Below are positions 18,566 through 30,900 of a stretch of DNA of 64,000 nucleotides, piece after piece. Source of the stretch: Ascarosepion bandense (lineage: Eukaryota > Mollusca > Cephalopoda > Sepiida > Sepiidae). Location: contig JBBBDQ010001616.1 in the NCBI GenBank assembly GCA_037127315.1, positions 1,513,001 through 1,577,000 of the forward strand. Reading direction: 5' to 3'. A model generated the notes under the pieces. It was not told the DNA's origin. It made no database searches and worked only from the letters and a program-made list of their open reading frames with translations. A program made the translations under genes and the position numbers. Numbering within the stretch: position 1 is the first letter of the stretch; every line of letters starts with the position of its first letter.

Positions 18566-19412
18566 AGTCAGTCTGTTAAATGCCATACGTGATACACGTT
18601 TTGGGCGATCATGTCTCGAAAGAGACATGACTGACTGTACAGAAGATTATCTCACAGTAGGTTGCCATTGACTTCTGTAGTAGACTGGTTGATAACCAAG
18701 GCTATAGAACCCAATCTGTCCTGTTATTTGACTCATAACTAGAGGAGGGAGAGATATGTATAATATTATTAAGTAGTAATTAGTAAGGGATCAGTTTATT
18801 ACTTCATAACAATAGAAAACCGATCCCCATTTTATACCCAGTAGAAGCTATAACTGTGTCCAACTATTATGTTCAGTCAGTCAGTTAATTGCCATACGTG
18901 ATACACACTTTGGGCGATCACGTCTCGAAAGAGACATGACTGACTGGGCAAAAGATTATCTCTCAGTAGGTTGCCATTGATTTCTGCGATAGACTTGTTG
19001 CCAATCTGTCCTGTTATTTAATCCATAACTGGAGGGAAGAGACGGATTAATACATTTCCCAAGGGTATTTCTGCATAAGCGAATGCAAGGAATTCAACTG
19101 GAATTCGAACTCGGCACTCAGATTTGTCGTTCCGTGTCGATATCCACTTGGGCGATCATGTCTCGAAAGAGACATGACTGACTGGGCAGAAGATTATCCC
19201 GCAGTAGGTTGCCATTGCTTTCTGCGGTAGACTGGTTGCCGACCAAGGCTATAGAACCCAATCTGTCCTGTTATTTAACCCATAACTGGAAGGAATAGAT
19301 GGATTAATACCTTTCCCAAGGGTATTTGCGCGTAAGTGAATGCAATGAATTGGAGCTGAAATTCGAACTCGGCTCCCCGATTTCTCGTTCCGAGCCGATA
19401 TCCACTGCACCA
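18566..19412 (-). mobile_element. SINE-A cluster: three body units, two heads
   Basis: Three successive bodies, each with CGAAAGAGACATGACTGACT and AGTAGGTTGCCATTG. The first is joined to the second through the hairpin linker (GGGATCAGTTTATTACTTCA with AACCGATCCCC, about 18,788-18,830). The second ends in a tRNA-like head that is cut short at about 19,145 by the third body. The third ends in a complete head (GCCGATATCCACTGCACCAC, to about 19,412). On the minus strand this is head-body/head-body-linker-body. Confidence 0.8.
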
Positions 19413-19561
19413 CAGTTACGTTTTCCTTTCTCGTTATTCATTATTTCTTTTCTTTCTCTGATATTCTCTGGGTCCACCTCTCTCTGTCTGTTTTGCCTTT
19501 TCTTTTTACTCTTTGACTATCTCTCTTTTTCTGACTTTACTTTCTTTTTTCTGCTTCTCCC

Positions 19562-19564
<3 letters not shown>

Positions 19565-19607
<43 letters not shown>

Positions 19608-19619
19608 GTGTGCGTGTGT
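19565..19619. repeat. (TG)n microsatellite with CG interruptions
   Basis: About 26 TG units inside a pyrimidine-rich flank (19,430-19,560). Confidence 0.95.
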
Positions 19620-19639
19620 CATGCTTTTATCTCTTTCTA

Positions 19640-19735
19640 TACAGTATTTACATTATTCGGACTATTGTCCTCATCTTTGTAACCATTTGTACGACCTTTC
19701 GACCGTTGTATGCTACGGCCTTCTTCAGAAATTTC
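19640..19735 (-). ncRNA. Hammerhead-like motif plus inverted copy of the 108-bp unit
   Basis: Minus strand 19,697-19,728: CTGAAGA, one extra A, GGCCGT, loop, ACGGTC, GAAAG. Helix II is 6 bp with one G-U pair. The following bases (GGTCGTACAAATGG, ACAAAGATGAGGACAATAGT) match the tandem units at 20.3-20.7 kb in opposite orientation. This is the typical layout of Penelope-type terminal repeats. Confidence 0.45.
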
Positions 19736-19879
19736 TAACCGAACTCTTTATTACAATCACTGGAGTATATGAACTACTTTTGAGCCTGGTATTGAACTCA
19801 CAACTCTAAGAGTCAACTAATCATATTGCACTGGGCCATGTGTCCTTAAGGACAAAAACAACTGAATTTTTGGGAATTC

Positions 19880-20165
19880 TAAACCTAATATCCAGTAACC
19901 CTTTTTTTTACCAGAGTCCATATTGCAATTCTTTTTATGTTAATGGTTTTTAGGACTTAAACCTAATGTCCAGTAACCCTTTTTTTTACCAGAGTCCATA
20001 TTGCAATTCTTTTTATGTTAATGGTTTTTAGGACTTAAACCTAATGTCCAGTAACCCTTTTTTTTACCAGAGTCCATATTGCAATTCTTTTTATGTTAAT
20101 GGTTTTTAGGACTTAAACCTAATGTCCAGTAACCCTTTTTTTACCAGAGTTCACATGGCAATTTT
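19880..20165 (+). repeat. 78-bp tandem repeat, about four units
   Basis: The marker CCAGTAACCCTTTTTTTTAC starts at 19,892, 19,970, 20,048 and 20,126. Units carry AGTCCATATTGCAATTCTTT. The last unit is diverged and followed by shortened repeats to about 20,260. Confidence 0.9.
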
Positions 20166-20274
20166 TTGATGTTAATGGTTTTATCTAGTATTTTTGATGT
20201 TAATGGTTTTCTCTAGTATTTTTTACCAGAGCTCATATTGCAATTTTTGACACTGATGTTTTTTACACATGACA

Positions 20275-20668
20275 ACATAGATGAGGACAATAGTCCGAAT
20301 AATGTAAATAGTGTAAATACTACCTCATCTCAGAAATATAGACAAATAGAATGATTTATTATTAAACGTCGTACAAATGGCAACAAAGATGAGGACAATA
20401 GTCCGAATAATGTAAATACTGGAAATACTACCTCATCTCAGAAATATAGACAAATAGAATGATTTATTATTAAACGTCTTACAAATGGCAACAAAGATGA
20501 GGACAATAGTCTGAATAATGTAAATACTGTAAATACTACCTCATCTCAGAAATATAGACAAATAGAATGATTTATTATTAAACGTCGTACAAATGGCAAG
20601 AAAGATGAGGACAATAGTCCGAATAATGTAAATACTGTAAATACTACCTCATCTCAGAAATATAGATA
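20275..20668 (+). repeat. 108-bp tandem repeat, about 3.6 units
   Basis: GAGGACAATAGTCCGAATAA recurs at 20,283, 20,391, 20,499 (one C to T change) and 20,607. Each unit contains CTACCTCATCTCAGAAATAT and AATGATTTATTATTAAACGT. Confidence 0.9.
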
Positions 20669-20676
20669 AATGTCTC

Positions 20677-20716
<40 letters not shown>

Positions 20717-20886
20717 TATCACTTTAACATTCACATTCTTTCTCTCTCATTACATTTATCCTGTCTTTTCTGTATTCTCTGAGCCACACACTCTGTTTTA
20801 TCTGTTCTTTCTCTCTGCTTCTGCTTATAACTCAGCTCTCCCGTTTCTACTTGTTTCTATCTCTACCCCTTCTCTCTCTCTCTCTA

Positions 20887-20944
<58 letters not shown>

Positions 20945-21390
20945 CCCTGGGTTTCTTTATCTCTCCTCTTCCATTCCCTCTCGCTCAATATTTTATTTGT
21001 TTCTTTTATCTTCTCTCACTTTCTGTTTATATCACTGCCTATCTTTCTATTTTTCATCTTTTCTTTTTCTTTTTTCTTTTTCTCTCAACTTTGCTTTGTT
21101 TCTTTTTTCACTCTCTCACCCCCTCTCTCTCTCTCTCTTTCTCTCTGCATCATATCTCATTCTGATTATCTCTTTTTACTACTTTCTTTATCATTTCTAC
21201 CCCACTTTCTCTCTTTACCCCCCGCCTCTATCATCATTCATGTCTACTAACTTCTCTCTTTACTCTCTTCGCTCCTGCTTTTTCTCTCTTACTACCTCGC
21301 TATATATCTCTCTAACTCCTCTTTCCTTTCCTTTTAACTGACATTCTCATATTCTCTCTCACTCCCGCTCTCTCTCTCTCTCACCTACGT
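20669..21390. repeat. Pyrimidine-rich tract with (TTTC)n and (TC)n
   Basis: TTTC repeats at 20,675-20,718 and a TC run at 20,871-20,938, in about 0.7 kb of CT-rich sequence. The 223-aa Ser/Leu/Phe frame it encodes is low complexity and rejected as a gene. Confidence 0.9.
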
Positions 21391-21645
21391 ACATTCATGA
21401 AGCCACACTGACGCACCTGAATCTGTAAATTTGCTTCGCTAAGCGCACAAATCCGATTAATCTGGCTCTGAGAAAGACCACCAGGAAAAAAGGTCACAAT
21501 CATGGCGTCAGAAGACTAAAATATGTAAAGCGCTTATTCCACGCCGAGTAAGACAATTCTACCGTCATGCATTTCAGCCGGAAATGAACTTTGGAAATAT
21601 TTACTGATTGAGTCGTAAGCAGTTACGTACAACCAGACAAAGATG
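21391..21645. other. Short mixed-composition interval, no feature
   Basis: Non-repetitive-looking sequence between the CT tract and the GATA array; no coding sequence recognised. Confidence 0.35.
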
Positions 21646-21647
21646 AG

Positions 21648-21652
21648 TAGAC

Positions 21653-21713
<61 letters not shown>

Positions 21714-21730
21714 TAGATATTAGCAGACTG

Positions 21731-21775
<45 letters not shown>

Positions 21776-21786
21776 TTAGCAGACTG

Positions 21787-21847
<61 letters not shown>

Positions 21848-21856
21848 TTAGCAGAC

Positions 21857-21899
<43 letters not shown>

Positions 21900-21910
21900 T
21901 TAGCAGACTG

Positions 21911-21963
<53 letters not shown>

Positions 21964-21977
21964 TTAGCAGCAGACTG

Positions 21978-22010
<33 letters not shown>

Positions 22011-22026
22011 TTAGCAGACTGAGATG

Positions 22027-22063
<37 letters not shown>

Positions 22064-22074
22064 TTAGCAGACTG

Positions 22075-22123
<49 letters not shown>

Positions 22124-22126
22124 CTG
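21648..22126. repeat. (GATA)n array with regular interruptions
   Basis: Blocks of about 9-15 GATA units are separated by TATTAGCAGACTGA (at about 21,718, 21,774, 21,847, 21,898, 21,962, 22,008 and 22,060). This makes a compound higher-order microsatellite. Confidence 0.95.
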
Positions 22127-22217
22127 TGACAAACATGAAATAATAAACAGACCGACAAATATTTGCACACACACACACATACCTACACACAAACATACAA
22201 GAGTACATATCTATATG

Positions 22218-22520
22218 TTTATCATATTGCACCAAGCAAGGCGATAATGCGAGTCAGGTACAAGAGGTTACTGTTTGAGAAAGAGAATGAGAAGAGAAGA
22301 CGTTCGCGGGAAAAACCGGCAATAAAAGCTCAAGATTCAGAAGAACAGAAAAAGATGATTGCCGTTGCATTTAATTTTCTGAAATCCAAAGTTGACTTTC
22401 TGAAGCAGGAAAACGGCAGAAAGTTCTAGAGGCGATAACTGTGAAAAAAGACACTATTTTAATAGAACTTATGGTTACATCTAGCTATTTCAGCACTAAA
22501 AAGATGAGACCTATCTCCCA
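22218..22520 (-). pseudogene. CR1/Jockey-like LINE, 3' end
   Basis: Minus strand ends with the shared tail (plus strand: CATATTGCACCAAGCAAGGC at about 22,224). It is preceded by the 3' UTR and traces of the C-terminus (plus strand GATTGCCGTTGCATTTAATT). Strongly decayed. Confidence 0.65.
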
Positions 22521-22523
22521 ATC

Positions 22524-23134
22524 TAGTCAGCCAGTTGAACGCTTTACATAAAACACGCTTGGGCGATCATGGCTCGAAAAGAGACATGACTTCCTGGGCA
22601 GAAGATTATCCCGCAGTAGGTTGCCATTGCTTTCTGCGGTAGACTGGTTGCCGACCAAGGCTATAGAACCCAATCTGTCCTATTATTTGACTCATTGCTA
22701 GAAGGTGAAGAGATGTATTATATTATCAAGTAATAATAAGTGGGTGATCAGTTTATGACTTCATAACAATAAATAACCGATCCCCCACTTTATGCCCAGT
22801 AGAATCTTTAATTTTTTCCAACTATTATGTTCATTCAGTCAGTTAAGAGCCATACGTGACACACGTTTTGGGCGATCACGTCTCGAAAAAGACATGACTG
22901 ACTGCGCAGAAGATTGTCTCGCAGTAAGTTACCATTGTTTTCTGTGGTAGACTGGTTGCCAGCCAAGGCTATAGAACTTAATCTGTCTTATTATTTAACC
23001 CATGGTGGGAAGAGACAAATTAATACCTTTCCCAAGGGTATTTGTGCGTAAGTGAATGCCATGAATTCAACTGGAATTTGAACTCGGTTCCCCGATTTGT
23101 CGTTCCGAGTCGATATCCACTGCACCACAACGCA
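22524..23134 (-). mobile_element. SINE-A, head plus two bodies
   Basis: Minus strand: head GTTGTGGTGCAGTGGATATC, body, hairpin linker (AAAGTGGGGGATCGGTTATT with AAACTGATCACCC, 22,741-22,790), second body ending near 22,524. It sits only a few bases from the splice-donor-like GTAAGT of the exon candidate at 23,143. Confidence 0.8.
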
Positions 23135-23142
23135 TCACTTAC

Positions 23143-23398
23143 CTAAACTTAACAGGATTATTTTGATACTGCTCCAACATACGAATGCAGGTCGTGGTCG
23201 ACCTACGGCTATTTGACTTTCTGACTACATCCACGAATTGTTGTACCTGGCCGTCACGCCACGACTGCTCGGCGTCAGGCAGCGTGAGTGCTTCCCAGCT
23301 TGGAATAGAATAATTTCCACCCCAGCTCCTGGCATTTCTCAAGTTTAGTATTAGGACAGCCTCAGTACAACACAATTTCTCGCGAGTCTGTTTGTGCC
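23143..23398 (-). CDS. Orphan internal exon candidate, function unknown
   Basis: Minus-strand open frame with protein-like composition, unlike the low-complexity frames around it. It runs from a poly-T tract and an AG (TTTCAAG|GG, intron side above 23,398) to AGTTTAG|GTAAGT (donor at 23,142-23,137). The peptide contains ILNLRNARSWGGNYSIPSWE, LTLPDAEQSWRDGQVQQFVD and RRSTTTCIRMLEQYQNN. The frame stays open through the exon and ends only in the putative intron; upstream it stops at about 23,413. No domain was recognised. It could be an exon of a host gene extending outside this window or a remnant of an unrecognised element. Confidence 0.35.
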
Positions 23399-23626
23399 CT
23401 TGAAATTTTTATTTAGAAAAAAAAAACAAGACGCCTGTCTAATGTAAAACTATTGAAAAACAAACAACATTTTTAATAAAGATTTACAAGTTCTGCTTTT
23501 TTTTTTTTTTTGCTCTTTTTAAAAATATTTTTTTATTTTACGTCAGGTTATTTTATTGACTTCAGTAAAAATCAAAACTGTCAAAAATTTTGAATTTGTA
23601 AATTTTTACATGAGCCATATTTTCTA

Positions 23627-24012
23627 CTAGCAGTATAGCCCAACGTTACTCTGGTATAATGAAAGCTTTAAAACTAATCCATGGTCCTGGAGCTCAGACT
23701 CTTTGGACGTTGGCACGAAAGGCTAAAAAGCAATAGTTGTTTCCAGTTAAAAAGAAACCGTAGACTGAAAGAAAAATGAATGGATGTAAGTCAAATTTTG
23801 ATTTCCTGGTATCGATATCAAATAAGTTTTTTTTTTTGTAAACTGAATTTTGAAGGTTAAATAAGTCCTCTGAGTAAATGGTATCATGACTGAGACTAAG
23901 AACTACAATTATACCTACTTAGAGACAAACCCGAAGCAAAAACTGAAATAAAAGAGCTGAAAAAAATACAGACATACAGGCAGATAAACTGATACACACT
24001 TAAACATCTTGC

Positions 24013-24075
<63 letters not shown>

Positions 24076-24352
24076 TCGATTGTATGTACTATTGTAAGAA
24101 CTGTAACCTTGAAATTTCTGAATATCGTTTTCTTATGTCTTTGTCTATGAGTGTATCAAATTTGATTAAAATCGGATCATTCCTTCTATAACCCGATTTT
24201 TTGGATTATCGATTTTCGCTATTTATCGGGGGTACCTCGACACAAAACCTAGCTAAGAACACTTGCAGACGCTTATAGTACAACTGTGTAAATTTTCAAG
24301 AAAATCGGTTCTGCCGTTTCGGAGTCTATAGGTAATGGACACACACACACAA

Positions 24353-24385
<33 letters not shown>

Positions 24386-24419
24386 CACAGACAATGTTTC
24401 ATTTATAAATAAGTTTAGA
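23627..24419 (-). mobile_element. Non-autonomous Helitron, complete copy
   Basis: Minus strand starts TCTAAACTTATTTATAAATG at 24,419 (host A before it) and ends ...CTATACTG-CTAG at 23,627 (host T after it). The 3' hairpin is slightly decayed (CAACGTTACTCTGG on plus). The long inner TA tract lies at 24,019-24,073 between TTGCCTTTTATATA and the ATCTTCGATTGTATG block. Length 793 bp. Confidence 0.8.
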
Positions 24420-24600
24420 TTTAGATAGATTACATTTAGGTGTTTATAGAAAAATGTTCAAATTAATAAATTCCCGAAATTAAACCTGGCAAACAAACAT
24501 AACGAAGTAACTTCCATTTTATATAATCGCCTAATGTATACCCTAAAGTATAGTTAATTTATTTTATACTATAATATAACTAGATCCCATAATTTATTAT

Positions 24601-24840
24601 CTATCCAATCGCAAAAATATATCGATTCTCCCATCTTCGGATAATTAGTTTGTTTCGGTTAACTGGTATATCGCCTACTAGGTCGACTACATATGTCTGA
24701 CGCACATTATATTTGAACCCTTTTCCGTTTTTGTAACAATTCCACCAGTTTGAGTGACAACAACTTTTAAAAGATTCTGTAACCGTTTCACGAACATATT
24801 CCACGCCCTTGTAGACATGATAGGATACAAATGTATACAT
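24601..24840 (-). CDS. Short cysteine-containing ORF, unknown
   Basis: ATG-initiated 79-aa frame. ESFKSCCHSNWWNCYKNGKG followed by FKYNVRQTYVVDL loosely recalls an EMI-type cysteine module (aromatic/Cys cluster followed by a Y-x-V-R-x-T-Y block). This is a weak impression from memory of the fold pattern, not an alignment. No splice sites were clearly identified and no neighbouring exons found. It may be an ORF by chance in AT-rich DNA next to the satellite. Confidence 0.2.
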   Translation of the reverse strand: MYTFVSYHVYKGVEYVRETVTESFKSCCHSNWWNCYKNGKGFKYNVRQTYVVDLVGDIPVNRNKLIIRRWENRYIFAIG

Positions 24841-24938
24841 CCAAATGTTTCATAACTGATACGAAGAGGTCTGGCTTTTCATGACTTCTTAGTTCTCTAC
24901 CATTCTATCCTAGTAATATTTTTTACCTTATCTATCAT

Positions 24939-27900
24939 AATCTTGGTTTTTATTGGTTAACCGATAGCGGAGCTGCGATTTCCACAGCCAACATCAATTA
25001 ATTGACTGGTTATAATAACAACGGTGGATAATCTTGGTTTTTATTGGTTAGCCGATACCAGAGGCGCGATTTCCACCACCAACATCCATTAATTGACTGG
25101 TCATAGTAACAAATGTGGATAATCTTGGTTTTTATTAGGTTAAGCGATACCAGAGGTGCGATTTCCACAACCAACATCCATTAATTGACTGGTTATACTA
25201 ACAACTGTGGATAATCTTGGTTTTTATTGGTTAACCGATACCAGAGGTGCGATTTCCACAACCAACATCTATTAATTGACTGGTTATACTAACAACTGTG
25301 GATAATCTTGGTTTTTATTGGTTAACCGATACCAGAGGTGCGATTTCCACCACCAACATCCATTAATTGACTGGTTATAGTAACAACTGTGGATAATCTT
25401 GGTTTTTATTGGTTAACAGATACCAGAGGTGCGATTTCCACCACCAACATCCATTAATTGACTGGTCATAGTAACAACTGTGGATAATCTTGTTTTTTAT
25501 TGGTTAACCGATACCAGAGGTGTGATTTCCACAACCAACATCCATTAATTGACTGGTTATAGTAACAACTGTGGATAATCTTGGTTTTTATTAGGTTAAG
25601 CGATACCAGAGGTGCGATTTCCACAACCAACATCCATTAATTGACTGGTTATAGTAACAACTGTACATAATCTTGGTTTTTATTGGTTAAGCGATACCAG
25701 ACGTGCGATTTCCACCACCAACATCCATTAATTGACTGGTTATACTAACAACGGTGGATAATCTTGGTTTTTATTGGTTAAGCGATACCAGAGGTGCGAT
25801 TTCCACCACTAACATCCATTAATTGACTGGTCATAGTAACAAATGTGGATAATCTTGGTTTTTATTGGTTAAGCGATACCAGAGCTGCGATTTCCACCAC
25901 CAACATCTATTAATTGACTGGTTATAGTAACAACTGTGGATAATCTTGGTTTTTATTGGTTAACCGATACCAGAGGTGCGATTTCCACAACCAACATCCA
26001 TTAATTGACTGGTTATAGTAACAACTGTGGATAATCTTGGTTTTTATTAGGTTAAGCGATACCAGATGTGCGATTTCCACAACCAACATCCAATAATTGA
26101 CTGGTTATACTAACAACTGTGGATAATCTTGGTTTTTATTAGGTTAAGCGATACCAGAGCTGCGATTTCCACCACCAACATCCATTAATTGACTGGTTAT
26201 ACTAACAACGGTGGATAATCTTGGTTTTTATTGGTTAAGCGATACCAGAGGTGCGATTTCCACCACCAACATCCATTAATTGACTGGTTCTAGTAACAAC
26301 TGTGCATAATCTTGGTTTTTATTGGTTAAGCGATACCAGAGGCGCGATTTCCACCACCAACATCCATTAATTGACTGGTTATACTAACAACGGTGGATAA
26401 TCTTATATTTCATTGGTTAAGCGATACTAGAGGTGCGATTTCAACAACCAACATCCATTAACTGACTGGTTATAGTAACAACTGTGCATAATCTTGGTTT
26501 TTATTGGTTAAGCGATACCAGAGGTGCGATTTCCACCACCAACATCCATTAATTGACTGGTTATACTAACAACGGTGGATAATCTTGGTTTTTATTGGTT
26601 AAGCGATACCAGAGGTGCGATTTCCACAACCAACATCCATCAATTGACTGGTTATAGTAACAACTGTACATAATCTTGGTTTTTATTGGTTAACCGATAC
26701 CAGAGGTGCGATTTCCACCACCAACATCCATTACTTGACAGGTTATAGTAACAACGGTGGATAATCTTGGTTTTTATTGGTTAAGCGATACCAGATGTGC
26801 GATTTCCACCACCAACATCCATTAATTGACTGGTTATACTAACAACGGTGGTTAATCTTGGTTTTTATTGGTTAAGCGATACCAGAGGTGCGATTTCCAC
26901 CACCAACATCCATTAATTGACTGGTTATAGTAACAACTGTGGATAATCTTGGTTTTTATTGGTTAACAGATACCAGAGGTGCGATTTCCACAACGAACAT
27001 CCATTAATTGACTGGTTATAGTAACAACTGTGCATAATCTTGGTTTTTATTGGTTAAGCGATACCAGAGCTGCGATTTCCACAACCAACATCCATTGATT
27101 GACTGGTTATAGTAACAACTGTGGATAATCTTGGTTTTTATTGGTTAAGCGATACCAGAGCTGCGATTTCCACAACCAACATCCATTGATTGACTGGTTA
27201 TAGTAACAACTGTGCATAATCTTGGTTTTTATTGGTTAAGCGATACCAGAGGTGCGATTTCCACAACGAACATCCATTAATTGACTGGTTATAGTAACAA
27301 CTGTGCATAATCTTTGTTTTTATTGGTTAAGCGATACCAGAGCTGCGATTTCCACCACCAACATCCATTAATTGACTGGTCATAGTAACAACTGTGAATA
27401 TTCTTGGTTTTTATTGGTTAACCGATACCAGAACTGCGATTTCTACCACCAACATCTATTAATTGATTGGTCATAGTAACAAATGTGGATAATCTTGGTT
27501 TTTATTGGCTAACAGATACCAGAGCTGCGATTTCCACCACCAACATCCATTAATTGACTGGTCATAGTAACAACTGTGAATATTCTTGGTTTTTATTAGG
27601 TTAAGCGATACCAGAGGTGCGATTTCCACAACGAACATCCATTAATTGACTGGTTATAGTAACAACTGTGCATAATCTTTGTTTTTATTAGGTTAAGCGA
27701 TACCAGAGGTGCGATTTCCACAACGAACATCCATTAATTGACTGGTTATAGTAACAACTGTGCATAATCTTGGTTTTTATTAGGTTAAGCGATACCAGAG
27801 GTGCGATTTCCACAACGAACATCCATTAATTGACTGGTTATACTAACAACGGTGGATAATCTTGGTTTTTATTGGTTAAGCGATACCAGAGGTGCGATTT

Positions 27901-30900
27901 CCACCACCAACATCCATTAATTGACTGGTTCTAGTAACAACTGTGCATAATCTTGGTTTTTATTGGTTAAGCGATACCAGAGGCGCGATTTCCACCACCA
28001 ACATCCATTAATTGACTGGTTATACTAACAACGGTGGATAATCTTATATTTCATTGGTTAAGCGATACTAGAGGTGCGATTTCAACAACCAACATCCATT
28101 AACTGACTGGTTATAGTAACAACTGTGCATAATCTTGGTTTTATTGGTTAAGCGATACCAGAGGTTGCGATTTCCACCACCAACATCCATTAATTGACTG
28201 GTTATACTAACAACGGTGGATAATCTTGGTTTTTATTGGTTAAGCGATACCAGGGTGCGATTTCCACAACCAACATCCATCAATTGACTGGTTATAGTAA
28301 CAACTGTACATAATCTTGGTTTTATTGGTTAACCGATACCAGAGGTACGTTCCACCACCAACATCCATTACTTGACAGGTTATAGTAACAACGGTGGATA
28401 ATCTTGGTTTTATTGGTTAAGCGATACCAGATGTGCGATTTCCACCACCAACATCCATTAATTGACTGGTTATACTAACAACGGTGGTTAATCTTGGTTT
28501 TATTGGTTAAGCGATACCAGAGGTGCGATTTCCACCACCAACATCCATTAATTGACTGGTTATAGTAACAACTGTGGATAATCTTGGTTTTTTATTGGTT
28601 AACGAATGCCAGAGGTGCGATTTCCACAACGAACATCCATTAATTGATGACTGGTTATAGTAACAACTGTGCATAATCTTGGTTTTTTATTGGTTAAGCA
28701 GATACCAGAGCTGCGATTTCCACAACCAACATCCATTGATTGACTGGTTATGAAAGTAACAACTGTGGATAATCTTGGTTTTTATTGGTTAAGCGATACC
28801 AGAGCTGCGATTTCCACAACCAACATCCATTGATTGACTGGTTATATTAATAGCCTGTGCATAATCTTGGTTTTGTTGGTTAGCGATACCAGAGGTGCGA
28901 TTTCCACAACGAACATCCATTAATTGACTGGTTATAGTAACAACTGTGCGTAATCTTTGTTTTTATTGGTTAAGCGATACCAGAGCTGCGATTTCCACAC
29001 CACCAACATCCATTAATTGACTGGTCATAGTAACAACTGTGAATATTCTTGGTTTTTTATTGGTTTACCGATACCAGAACTGCGATTTCTACCACCAACA
29101 TCTATTAATTGATTGGTCATAGTAACAAATGTGGATAATCTTGGTTTTTATTGGCTAACGAATGCAAACTGCGATTTCCACCACCAACATCCATTAATTG
29201 ACTGGTCATAGTAACAACTGTGAATATTCTTGGTTTTTATTAGGTTAAGCGATACCAGAGGTGCGATTTCCCACAACGAACATCCATTAATTGACTGGTT
29301 ATAGTAACAACTGTGCATAATCTTTGTTTTTATTAGGTTAAGCGATACCAGAGGTGCGATTTCCACAACGAACATCCATTAATTGACTGGTTATAGTAAC
29401 AACTGTGCATAATCTTGGTTTATTAGGTTAAGCGATACCAGAGGTGCGATTTCCACAACGAACATCCATTAATTGACTGGTTATACTAACAACGGTGGAT
29501 AATCTTGGTTTTTATTGGTTAAAGCGATACCAGAGGTGCGATTTCCACCACCAACATCCATTAATTGACTGGTTCTAGTAACAGCTGTGCATAATCTTGG
29601 TTTTTATTGGTTAAGCGATACCAGAGGCGCATTTCCTACAACATCATTAATTGACTGGTTATACTAACAACGGTGGATAATCTTATATTTCATTGGTTAA
29701 GCGATACTAGAGGTGCGATTTCCACCACCAACATCCATTACTTGACAGGTTATAGTAACAACGGTGGATAATCTTGGTTTATTGGTTAAAGCGATACCAG
29801 ATGTGCGATTTCCACCACCAACATCCATTAATTGACTGGTTATACTAACAACGGTGGTTAATCTTGGTTTTTATTGGTTAAGCGATACCAAGTGCGATTT
29901 CCACCACCAACATCCATTAATTGACTGGTTATAGTAACAACTGTGGATAATCTTGGTTTTTATTGGTTAACAGATACCGAAAGTTACCCCGATTTCCACA
30001 ACCAACATCCATTAATTGACTGGTTATAGTAACAACTGTGCATAATCTTGGTTTTTATGTGGTTAAGCGATACCAGAGCTGCGATTTCCACAACCAACAT
30101 CCATTGATTGACTGGTTATAGTAACAACTGTGGATAATCTTGGTTTTTGTGGTTCTAAGCGATACCAGAGCTGCGATTTCCACAACCAACATCCATTGAT
30201 TGACTGGTTATAGTAACAGCTGTGCATAATCTTGGTTTTTATTGGTTAAACGATACCAGAGGTGCGATTTCCCACAACGAACATCCATTAATTGACTGGT
30301 TATAGTAACAACTGTGCATAATCTTTGTTTTGGATTTAAGCGATACCAGAGCTGCGATTTCCACCACCAACATCCATTGGTGTTGTCATAGTAACAACTG
30401 TGAATATTCTTGGTTTTTTATTGGTTAACCGATACCAGAACTGCGATTTCTACCACCAACATCTATTAATTTGATTGGTCATAGTAACAAATGTGGATAA
30501 TCTTGGTTTTATTGGCTAACGGATACCAGAGCTGCGATTTCCACCACCAACATCCATTAATTGACTGGTCATAGTAACAACTGTGAATATTCTTGGTTTT
30601 TATTGGTTAACCGATACCAGAACTGCGATTCTCCACCAACATCTATTAATTGATTGGTCATATGGCAACAAATGTGGATAATCTTGGTTTTTATTGGCTA
30701 ACAGATACCAGAGCTGCGATTTCCACCACCAACATCCATTAATTGACTGGTCATAGTAACAACTGTGAATATTCTTGATTTTATTGGTTAACCGATACCA
30801 GAACTGCGATTTCACCACTAACATCTGTTAATTGATTGGTCATAGTAACAAATGTGGATAATCTTGGTTTTGTTGCCAAAGCATGATACCAGAGCTGGTT

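Noticed and set aside
20670..21341. 223-codon Ser/Leu/Phe frame
   Set aside because: Pyrimidine-rich low-complexity sequence.
21601..22235. Tyr-Leu-Ser-Ile repeat frames
   Set aside because: Translation of GATA repeats.
29148..30824. Repeated-peptide ORFs (HSCYYDQSINGC type) within the satellite
   Set aside because: The 91-bp period is not a multiple of 3; frames stay open only where small, probably erroneous indels occur.
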